From: Gallionellaceae bacterium
Lineage (GTDB): Bacteria; Pseudomonadota; Gammaproteobacteria; Burkholderiales; Gallionellaceae
DNA length: 5,010 nt
Assembly (NCBI GenBank): GCA_021731185.1
Contig: JAKFXW010000119.1
Location: 1-5,010 of the forward strand
Direction of reading: 5' to 3'
The notes under the pieces were generated by a model. The model was given only the letters and a program-made list of their open reading frames with translations. It did not search any database and was not told the DNA's origin. Within the stretch, counting starts at the first letter, position 1; each line of letters opens with the position of its first letter. Below, one piece after another: positions 1-4,812 of this stretch. The position numbers were made by a program, and so were the translations under genes.

Positions 1-611
1 TTGCGAGCCTGCTCAAAAGTTTTTATTTCATTCACATGCTGCAGCGTCAGGCCTATGTCATCCAAGCCGTTGAGCAAACAATTTTTGCGGAACGCATCCA
101 CCTCAAATTTAAATACTTTTCCTTTGGGGGTAAGCACCTGCTGCTGCGGTAAATCTATTTTCAGGCGATAGCCCGGATTAGCCAGCACTACTTGAAATAA
201 ATCTTCAACAGTGGCTGCATCCAATACAATCGGCAACAAACCATTTTTGAAGCAGTTGTTGCTAAAAATATCGGCAAAGCTGACCGCAATAATCGCACGA
301 AAACCGTAATCATCAATCGCCCAAGGCGCATGTTCACGCGACGAACCACAGCCGAAATTTTCGCGCGTCAATAAAATCTGTGCGCCTTGATAACGTGGCT
401 GATTCAGCACGAAATCGGGGTTCAACGGACGCTTGGAGTTATCTCTGCCTGGCTCACCGTGATCCAGATAACGCCACTCATCAAACAAATTAGGGCCAAA
501 CCCGGTGCGCTTGATCGACTTTAAAAATTGCTTGGGGATGATCGCGTCGGTGTCCACATTGGCTCTATCCAAGGGCGCAACCAAACCATCTAATACAGTA
601 AATTTACGCAT
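1..611 (-). CDS. leuD: 3-isopropylmalate dehydratase small subunit LeuD (3' end cut by window edge)
   Basis: LeuD pairs with LeuC to form isopropylmalate isomerase, which converts 2-isopropylmalate to 3-isopropylmalate in cytoplasmic leucine biosynthesis. I translated 203 codons from the ATG at 611-609. They begin MRKFTVLDGLVAPLDRANVD and contain the family hallmarks DAIIPKQFL (about residues 22-30), GFGPNLFDEWRY (37-48), the substrate-loop block ENFGCGSSREHAPWA (84-98), FADIFSNNCFKNGLLP (112-127) and the C-terminal NGLDDIGLTL (181-190). The usual length is 200-215 residues, so only about ten codons should be missing beyond position 1. The start matches the family N-terminus. No clear Shine-Dalgarno sequence precedes it: the bases just upstream on the coding strand read CCAACGACATAAATT. 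leuC lies 170 bp upstream with a foldback repeat between. Identity is from recognised family sequence; the low-initiation idea is inference. Confidence 0.97.
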   Translation of the reverse strand, partial: MRKFTVLDGLVAPLDRANVDTDAIIPKQFLKSIKRTGFGPNLFDEWRYLDHGEPGRDNSKRPLNPDFVLNQPRYQGAQILLTRENFGCGSSREHAPWAIDDYGFRAIIAVSFADIFSNNCFKNGLLPIVLDAATVEDLFQVVLANPGYRLKIDLPQQQVLTPKGKVFKFEVDAFRKNCLLNGLDDIGLTLQHVNEIKTFEQAR

Positions 612-641
612 AATTTATGTCGTTGGAAAAATATACAACTG

Positions 642-797
642 AGGAAGCATTGATTAAATCGGCGAGCGGGAAGAAGTGCAAGGCGCACGGCACGCAGGAA
701 CCGGAGTGTATGCGGTATCTGCCGCTTCGCGCCCCCGGATTCCGAGTACCGTGCAACATAGCAATTCACCCGCGTAGACATTTAATCAGTGTTTCCT
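642..797. repeat. MITE-like foldback element between leuC and leuD, with 18-bp terminal inverted repeats
   Basis: The left end (642-659) reads AGGAAGCATTGATTAAAT. The reverse complement of the right end (780-797) reads AGGAAACACTGATTAAAT, so 16 of 18 bases match. A second inverted pair is nested inside: 685-704 against 735-754, with 15 of 20 positions complementary. The 156-bp unit could therefore fold into a long interrupted hairpin. It has no convincing gene, which fits a non-autonomous miniature element or an intergenic palindromic repeat. I see no clear target-site duplication at the outer edges. The interior (GCGCACGGCACGCAGGAACC and GGATTCCGAGTACCGTGC) resembles dispersed repeats I remember from betaproteobacterial genomes, but that is recollection and not a search. 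The right arm overlaps the last codons and stop of leuC. Confidence 0.72.
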
Positions 798-2194
798 TGG
801 CTCACGTCCACATAATGCCCAGCAATCGCTGCCGCCGCCGCCATCTCAGGGCTGACCAAATGCGTGCGCCCGCCCTGCCCCTGCCGCCCCTCAAAATTGC
901 GATTGGATGTAGAAGCACAACGCTCGCCCGCCGCCAGCCTGTCATCATTCATCGCCAAACACATGGAACAACCAGGCTCGCGCCACTCAAAACCTGCATC
1001 AATAAATATTTTGTTCAATCCTTCTTGCTCGGCTTGTTTTTTAACCAAGCCAGAACCGGGTACCACCATCGCTAATTTCACATTCCCGGCAATATGCTTA
1101 CCTTGCACAACATGGGCAGCAGCGCGTAAATCCTCAATACGTGCATTGGTACACGAGCCAATAAAAACTTTATCGATTTTTATATCGGCAATATTCGTAT
1201 CTGGCTGCAAGCCCATATATTTCAAGGCCAGCTCCATGCTGCCGCGTTTTACCGGGTCACGCTCGCGCTGCGGATCGGGCACTTTGCCATCCACCGCCAC
1301 CACCATCTCCGGCGATGTGCCCCAAGTGACTTGTGGCTTGATTGTTGCCGCATCAATCTCAACAATCTTGCCAAACTGTGCGCCCGCATCGCTTTGCAAA
1401 GTGCGCCAATATTGCACTGCCTGCTCCCACATCGCGCCCTTAGGTGCAAATGGGCGACCTTTAAGATAGTTGATGGTGGTGTCATCCGCCGCAATCATGC
1501 CCGCGCGCGCGCCTGCTTCAATCGCCATATTGCATATAGTCATGCGACCTTCCATCGACAGGGATCGTATCGTGCTGCCTGCAAACTCAATAGCATAGCC
1601 TGTGCCACCCGCTGTGCCGATTTGCCCAATGATTGCCAATACCAAATCCTTGGCGGTCACACCGCGCCCCAACTGTCCTTCCACTTTAATCTGCATGGCG
1701 CGAGCTTTTTTCATCAACAAACATTGCGTCGCCATCACATGCTCAACTTCAGATGTGCCGATGCCGAATGCTAACGCCGCAAACGCGCCATGCGTGCTGG
1801 TATGCGAATCGCCGCACACCACGGTCATACCTGGCAAAGTCGCGCCCTGCTCCGGCCCTATCACATGCACGATGCCCTGACGCACATCGGACATTTTAAA
1901 TTCTTCAATACCCAGATCATCGCAATTGCTGTCCAAAGTATCGACTTGCAAACGCGAAATAGGATCATCAATCCCACCAGCGCGACCCTTGGTTGGCACG
2001 TTGTGATCGGCTACCGCCAACATCGAGCCGATGCGCCACGGACGACGACCCGCCAGACGCAAGCCTTCAAAGGCCTGCGGGCTGGTCACCTCATGCACCA
2101 AATGGCGGTCGATATAAATCAACGCCGTGCCATCCGCCTCGGCACGCACCAAGTGACTACTCCATAATTTATCGTAAAGTGTTTGTGCATTCAT
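782..2194 (-). CDS. leuC: 3-isopropylmalate dehydratase large subunit LeuC
   Basis: This is the large, iron-sulfur subunit of isopropylmalate isomerase (aconitase superfamily), which works with LeuD. Taking the ATG at 2194, the protein has 470 residues, close to the usual 465-475. Visible hallmarks are YIDRHLVHEVTSPQAF near the N-terminus, VVCGDSHTSTHGAF (about 125-138), IGTSEVEHV (145-153), GSCTNARIEDLR (346-357), GCSMCLAMN (408-416) and the C-terminal SNRNFEGRQGQGGRTHLVSP. The three 4Fe-4S ligands are expected at Cys348, Cys409 and Cys412, and all are present. An in-frame ATG at 2212 would add MKTEIH. I prefer 2194 because MNAQTLYDKLW is the family-typical start and TGAGA sits about six bases before it. 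The gene follows the toxin gene by roughly 100 bp with no good terminator, so read-through from the toxin-antitoxin operon is possible. The final residues (GNTD) and the TAA stop are encoded by a repeat arm. Confidence 0.97.
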   Translation of the reverse strand: MNAQTLYDKLWSSHLVRAEADGTALIYIDRHLVHEVTSPQAFEGLRLAGRRPWRIGSMLAVADHNVPTKGRAGGIDDPISRLQVDTLDSNCDDLGIEEFKMSDVRQGIVHVIGPEQGATLPGMTVVCGDSHTSTHGAFAALAFGIGTSEVEHVMATQCLLMKKARAMQIKVEGQLGRGVTAKDLVLAIIGQIGTAGGTGYAIEFAGSTIRSLSMEGRMTICNMAIEAGARAGMIAADDTTINYLKGRPFAPKGAMWEQAVQYWRTLQSDAGAQFGKIVEIDAATIKPQVTWGTSPEMVVAVDGKVPDPQRERDPVKRGSMELALKYMGLQPDTNIADIKIDKVFIGSCTNARIEDLRAAAHVVQGKHIAGNVKLAMVVPGSGLVKKQAEQEGLNKIFIDAGFEWREPGCSMCLAMNDDRLAAGERCASTSNRNFEGRQGQGGRTHLVSPEMAAAAAIAGHYVDVSQGNTD

Positions 2195-2239
2195 GTGGAT
2201 CTCAGTTTTCATGCTTGCTGCTATTTTCAGGCTTGCCTT

Positions 2240-2266
2240 ATTTTAGAATCGGCGATTATGCCGCAA
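2240..2266 (-). promoter_or_regulatory. Weak candidate promoter for leuC
   Basis: On the coding strand, TTGCGG (2266-2261) and TAAAAT (2245-2240) are separated by 15 bp. That is short of the preferred 17 bp for a sigma70-type promoter, though shifting the -35 two bases upstream to GATTGC gives 17. The pair lies 28-55 bp before the upstream leuC ATG, between the toxin stop and leuC. A direct repeat AATCGGC (plus strand 2247-2253 and 2265-2271, 18 bp apart) overlaps it and might be a regulator site. The motif match is weak and unsupported by anything else. Confidence 0.25.
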
Positions 2267-2293
2267 TCGGCAGCATATTTTCCAGATGATCTT

Positions 2294-2698
2294 TTAGGTG
2301 GGAATAATGCAGAGTGGCTGGATTTTTAATTTTGTCGTGCGTTTTTTGAATGCGCTATCAAAAGTAAGTAGTTGTTCACAACCGATGCTCGATGCCAAAT
2401 GCAAGGCATCTGCGAATTCCACGCCCTGCTGCTGATATTTCAATGCCATCGCCACCACGCTGGCATCTTCCAGCACGATGTTGCTCAACCCTGCAAGATG
2501 TGCAATAACTTTACTTACCTTCCTCTCAGCAAATTGGTAAGGCTTGGCTTTGGTCAGCACCCACCATAATTCCTGCACTACAGTTTTGGGTACGAACAGT
2601 GCCTCCTCTCTTTTTAAAACGGCTACTGCTGCTGCATGTTGTTTCGCGTCATCCGCTGTGTAGTAACGCACCAACACGCTGGTATCTAATGCTTTCAT
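2294..2698 (-). CDS. PIN-domain ribonuclease toxin, VapC type
   Basis: The 134-residue protein fills a single PIN domain, the size expected for a VapC-type toxin. The acidic metal-binding residues of the family are in order: Asp5 in LDTSVLVRYY, Glu43 in VQELWWVL, Asp97 in EFADALHLA and Asp114 in LTFDSAF. PIN toxins of this family are Mg/Mn-dependent endoribonucleases that cut tRNA or rRNA and stop growth when not bound by their antitoxin; the exact RNA target cannot be read from sequence. The AbrB-fold antitoxin gene lies immediately upstream on the same strand. The start is set by the homologous MKALDTS opening. Oddly, there is no Shine-Dalgarno sequence next to this ATG; instead it ends a run of four 14-bp repeats, each with its own ATGAAAGC. 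All four acidic residues and the full length are present, so the toxin looks intact. Confidence 0.93.
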   Translation of the reverse strand: MKALDTSVLVRYYTADDAKQHAAAVAVLKREEALFVPKTVVQELWWVLTKAKPYQFAERKVSKVIAHLAGLSNIVLEDASVVAMALKYQQQGVEFADALHLASSIGCEQLLTFDSAFKKRTTKLKIQPLCIIPT

Positions 2699-2746
2699 TT
2701 TGGTGCTTTCATTTTGGTGCTTTCATTTTAGTGCTTTCATTTCGGT
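2691..2746. repeat. Four tandem 14-bp repeats at the toxin start codon
   Basis: Plus-strand units are GCTTTCATTTTGGT (2691-2704), the identical GCTTTCATTTTGGT (2705-2718), GCTTTCATTTTAGT (2719-2732) and GCTTTCATTTCGGT (2733-2746). The first two are identical; the other two each differ by one base. On the coding strand each unit is ACC/ACT/CG-type AAAATGAAAGC sequence and includes a copy of the toxin's ATG AAA GC opening. The first unit overlaps the real toxin start, so the array looks like slippage or duplication of the original start region. A run of this type may change copy number by replication slippage. Confidence 0.95.
2695..2740 (-). other. Chain of three overlapping minicistrons (MKALK, MKAPK, MKAPK) leading into the toxin ORF
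   Basis: Reading the coding strand, ATG at 2740 opens ATG AAA GCA CTA AAA TGA; ATG at 2726 and ATG at 2712 each open ATG AAA GCA CCA AAA TGA. Each TGA overlaps the next ATG by two bases in the ATGA arrangement typical of termination-reinitiation coupling, and the last one overlaps the toxin ATG at 2698. The 14-bp period equals five sense codons minus the one-base offset, which is why every copy repeats the same layout. Whether the peptides are made is unknown; the ATGA chain is seen directly, its role is inferred. Confidence 0.6.
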
Positions 2747-2748
2747 GT

Positions 2749-2752
2749 CTCC
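2749..2752 (-). promoter_or_regulatory. Shine-Dalgarno sequence facing the first minicistron, not the toxin
   Basis: GGAG on the coding strand lies eight bases before the ATG at 2740, an ideal spacing, and just after the antitoxin stop. It is about 50 bases from the toxin ATG at 2698, too far to place a ribosome there directly. The bases next to the toxin ATG (GCACCAAA) offer no comparable site. This placement is what suggests that toxin translation depends on reinitiation through the repeats. Confidence 0.7.
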
Positions 2753-2758
2753 AGTTCA

Positions 2759-3013
2759 CTACTTGCCTAGTGATTCTGTCGCGCCGCTGACAATCGCCGC
2801 TTTTATTTCGGCTTGCGTGGCCTTACGCCCTTTGTAGTCTAATATCCCAGGTCCGTCTTCCACTTTTGAGCTGTTTGACGGCTTGTCCGGCACGATGCGC
2901 AACGTGTGTCCTTCGCAAATAACCTTGACCCTGCTACCTTCTGTGAATCCCGCTGCGATCATGCCTTTTTTTGGAATGACGATCTGCCGCTTGCTGGAAA
3001 TCGTAGTTGCCAT
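2759..3013 (-). CDS. AbrB/MazE-fold (SpoVT-AbrB) antitoxin
   Basis: The 84-residue protein opens MATTISSKRQIVIPKKGMIA, a swapped-hairpin SpoVT-AbrB DNA-binding domain covering about residues 1-43 (ending in GHTLRIVP). A short tail follows with GPGILDYKGRKATQAEIKAAI, the kind of segment that wraps around PIN toxins in AbrB-VapC pairs. Its expected job is to neutralise the downstream PIN protein and, through the N-terminal domain, to repress its own promoter. I chose the ATG at 3013 because AGGGG lies seven bases before it and because the domain normally begins at this Met; an in-frame start at 3061 would add 16 atypical residues and would run into the promoter. The TAG stop is 60 bp before the toxin ATG, unusually far for such pairs, and 42 bp of that gap is repeat expansion. 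Confidence 0.93.
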   Translation of the reverse strand: MATTISSKRQIVIPKKGMIAAGFTEGSRVKVICEGHTLRIVPDKPSNSSKVEDGPGILDYKGRKATQAEIKAAIVSGATESLGK

Positions 3014-3020
3014 TGCAATG

Positions 3021-3025
3021 CCCCT
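3021..3025 (-). promoter_or_regulatory. Ribosome binding site of the antitoxin
   Basis: AGGGG on the coding strand stands seven bases before the ATG at 3013. It decides between that start and the upstream in-frame alternative at 3061. Confidence 0.7.
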
Positions 3026-3044
3026 ATGTAGTGTATTTCGTTGA

Positions 3045-3073
3045 ATTCTACCACCAAACACTTACCGGGTAAA
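3045..3073 (-). promoter_or_regulatory. Sigma70-type promoter of the toxin-antitoxin operon
   Basis: The coding strand carries TTTACC (3073-3068), 17 bp of spacer, and TAGAAT (3050-3045). Both boxes are close to consensus and the spacing is optimal. Transcription would start near 3038, giving a leader of roughly 25 nt that contains the antitoxin ribosome binding site. It sits downstream of the lipoprotein terminator, consistent with an independent operon. Confidence 0.68.
3062..3072. promoter_or_regulatory. Candidate operator TTACCGGGTAA for antitoxin autorepression
   Basis: TTACC-G-GGTAA is a perfect inverted repeat with a one-base centre, overlapping the -35 box of the toxin-antitoxin promoter. 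AbrB/MazE-fold antitoxins commonly bind palindromes in their own promoters, so a repressor placed here would block RNA polymerase. The palindrome is seen directly; its use is inferred. Confidence 0.45.
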
Positions 3074-3112
3074 ACTGACTGCCCCACCTGTGACTACCGC
3101 GCCCGGAAATAA

Positions 3113-3147
3113 AATGGGCTAACTCTCCATGTGAGAATTAGCCCATT
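3113..3147 (-). terminator. Rho-independent terminator of the lipoprotein transcript
   Basis: AATGGGCTAA (3113-3122) pairs with TTAGCCCATT (3138-3147). Past one C/A mismatch, TCTC (3124-3127) pairs with GAGA (3133-3136), closing on a five-base loop. The stem is thus 14 of 15 pairs. On the minus strand it is followed by TTTATTT, a moderate U tract; on the plus strand no T tract follows, so direction is minus. It lies about 150 bp after the lipoprotein stop and before the toxin-antitoxin promoter. Confidence 0.75.
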
Positions 3148-3299
3148 AATTTGAAAGTGCCTCATTTGAGTAAAGCAACACTACTGTGCAGATACAATAA
3201 TTGCGAGCGGTCAACCACCCCGCCCACAAACTTATTACATGTGGTATGGAAAACTCAAATTAACCAACTTGGTTCTATCAATCACCTCTTACTGATGGT

Positions 3300-4772
3300 C
3301 TATTGTCGCGTCAAAGACCAAGTGCCGGACACCTTGTTATTATTATGCTTAAATGTCCCATAAGCATTAGCGTAATTACCTGTACCTGTGCCCACAGTGC
3401 CGCCGTAATCACAATCAGTGGTGACACTGCTGCCGGGGATGGTAAAGGAAACGATGCCGCCACTGGTAATAGTGCCAGTTATGTTTTCCGTCACATTCGT
3501 AAAGCTCCCTTGAGCATTAACAATTGTGTCGGTACCACCTTGAGGAATGCCAATGCTGGCAATCGCTTCACCGCATGCGACTTCATCAGTGGCTGCGGTA
3601 ATGGTGTAGCGTAGTGTCCATGTTCCAGCAAAGCTGTTAATGCGCGCAAATACTAGGTCGCCCTCATCGCCGCCCTGCAAGAATGTTCCTGTCCCAGCAC
3701 TGGTGCTAGTCATGGTTGCAGTAAGCGTGCCTGCCGGACAAGTACCACCATTGGGGTTTAGTGTATCCCCATACACTGTTGCAGTCAGACTGCCATTGGC
3801 TGCAATATTACCGCTGATCATCACTCTGCCCGAGCCATCTGTCTCCAGCAATATGAAATTCCCACTGCCATCAACCACAAAAGGAAGTGTTCCAGTAGCA
3901 CCTACAGCCCCGCCGCATACCGATGGACTGCCCAATACAGTCTGTGTAAAGTTGAGCGACCACACCCCCGCATAGGGCGAAGTAGTGATGCCTGAGATTG
4001 GATTGGTGGCGGTGGACACTGTAGTGAACGTGGAGTCATTGTTTAAATCTTCCGCAAGCGTGCTGGTCATATTCACGCCACTCACTGCCAGCGTCGCGTG
4101 ATATTCGGCAAGCGTACCCGCTCCACTCACCCCACTGGTGTTGATGCCAATCACCCCGCTGGCCGCATTGACTTGGATGTTATCAAGGAAATTATCAAAC
4201 CCGGTCGAGTTGGCGGTAAACGGCGTGCTGATTAAATCAAAGCTGGTGGAATCCAAGTTGCCAATCAAACCCAAAAACTGTGCCACCAGATTTTTAACCA
4301 CTTGCTTGATGACCCCAAGCTCCGTCGCGGTGGGCGGGGTAGCGGGAACGACAGCATTAAATGCTGTCGCCACATCCGTACCTTGCACTTCGTACCATGT
4401 GCGGATAATCAGGTCGGTCAGCGGATGGACATTGACCACGCCAGCCGCGCTGCCGATGCTGTACAGCTCTACCGCAGGATTGAGACCTGCTGGTTTGATG
4501 ACGTGCACCAAGTACGGCGCGGTGAGGGTAGCTAGATTGGGTGAGGTGTAGTTGCCGTTGGCATCGGTGGTGGTCTCCACCATAACCCCGTTCGCCCCTT
4601 TGATATGAACAGTGGCATTGGCAATCGGCGCGCCCGTTGCGGCAGTGCCCGTTAAACTGGATGAGCCCGCAGCGGGAGTCGTGCTACTCCCCCCACAACC
4701 GTAGGCAGTGAGCAGGATGACGGCCAATAAAGCAAAGCGTAGTTTCAACAAGATGTTTTTCAGGGTGTTCAT
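3300..4772 (-). CDS. Predicted lipoprotein with carboxypeptidase-regulatory-like domain and duplicated C-terminal beta module
   Basis: I do not recognise a named family for the whole 490-residue protein. It begins MNTLKNILLKLRFALLAVIL and reaches a plausible lipobox TAYGC, with Cys26 as the lipidated residue, followed by GGSSTTPAAG; the Ala at -3 is less usual than Leu. Residues about 39-92 (LTGTAATGAPIANATVHIKG through ETTTDANGNYTSP) look like a carboxypeptidase-D regulatory-like beta sandwich. A middle, mostly helical part (about 113-200) includes VHPLTDLIIRTWYE. The C-terminal half carries GVWSL (269-273), GTWTL (383-387) and GTWSL (483-487), suggesting two tandem beta modules, each with two cysteines (286/345 and 400/454) that could form disulfides outside the cytoplasm. 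The ATG at 4772 is preceded by AAGGAG six bases away; an upstream TTG at 4793 is less likely. It follows a partial gene by 40 bp, probably in one operon. Confidence 0.85.
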   Translation of the reverse strand: MNTLKNILLKLRFALLAVILLTAYGCGGSSTTPAAGSSSLTGTAATGAPIANATVHIKGANGVMVETTTDANGNYTSPNLATLTAPYLVHVIKPAGLNPAVELYSIGSAAGVVNVHPLTDLIIRTWYEVQGTDVATAFNAVVPATPPTATELGVIKQVVKNLVAQFLGLIGNLDSTSFDLISTPFTANSTGFDNFLDNIQVNAASGVIGINTSGVSGAGTLAEYHATLAVSGVNMTSTLAEDLNNDSTFTTVSTATNPISGITTSPYAGVWSLNFTQTVLGSPSVCGGAVGATGTLPFVVDGSGNFILLETDGSGRVMISGNIAANGSLTATVYGDTLNPNGGTCPAGTLTATMTSTSAGTGTFLQGGDEGDLVFARINSFAGTWTLRYTITAATDEVACGEAIASIGIPQGGTDTIVNAQGSFTNVTENITGTITSGGIVSFTIPGSSVTTDCDYGGTVGTGTGNYANAYGTFKHNNNKVSGTWSLTRQ

Positions 4773-4778
4773 TTTTAT

Positions 4779-4784
4779 CTCCTT
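4779..4784 (-). promoter_or_regulatory. Strong ribosome binding site of the lipoprotein gene
   Basis: AAGGAG on the coding strand is six bases (ATAAAA) from the ATG at 4772. It fixes the start at that codon, which also gives a normal-length signal peptide. Confidence 0.85.
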
Positions 4785-4787
4785 AAG

Positions 4788-4803
4788 AATCAAACAATCA
4801 AAC
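4788..4803. repeat. Two-copy 8-bp tandem repeat in the lipoprotein leader
   Basis: AATCAAAC occurs twice in a row on the plus strand (GTTTGATT twice on the coding strand), four bases upstream of the AAGGAG site. With only two copies it may be chance or a small slippage product. Confidence 0.6.
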
Positions 4804-4812
4804 GATTAATGT

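Noticed and set aside
590..781. 63-codon minus-strand ORF filling the leuC-leuD gap
   Set aside because: It lies almost wholly inside the foldback repeat and runs into leuD in another frame. Its Arg/Cys-rich product has no motif and it has no ribosome binding site, so it is most likely a by-product of the repeat.
617..2289. Several plus-strand ORFs of 92-201 codons
   Set aside because: They are antisense to leuC, which is unmistakable in the opposite strand. Their products are rich in His, Arg, Cys and Pro, as expected for shadow frames.
2691..2746. CRISPR-like array or iterated operator
   Set aside because: Units are contiguous 14-mers without spacers, so this is not CRISPR. Iterons for a DNA-binding protein cannot be excluded, but the ATG/TGA register explains the layout better.
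3014..3061. N-terminal extension of the antitoxin (MFGGRIQRNTLHRGIA)
   Set aside because: It would overlap the -10 box and the palindrome region, lacks a ribosome binding site and is not part of the SpoVT-AbrB fold. The ATG at 3013 has AGGGG in front.
3151..3363. 70-codon plus-strand ORF after the terminator
   Set aside because: It begins at a TTG, has no ribosome binding site, overlaps the end of the lipoprotein gene on the other strand and shows no domain or signal.
3303..4551. Plus-strand ORFs opposite the lipoprotein gene
   Set aside because: They are shadows of a long minus-strand frame that has a signal peptide, strong ribosome binding site and recognisable beta-domain pattern.
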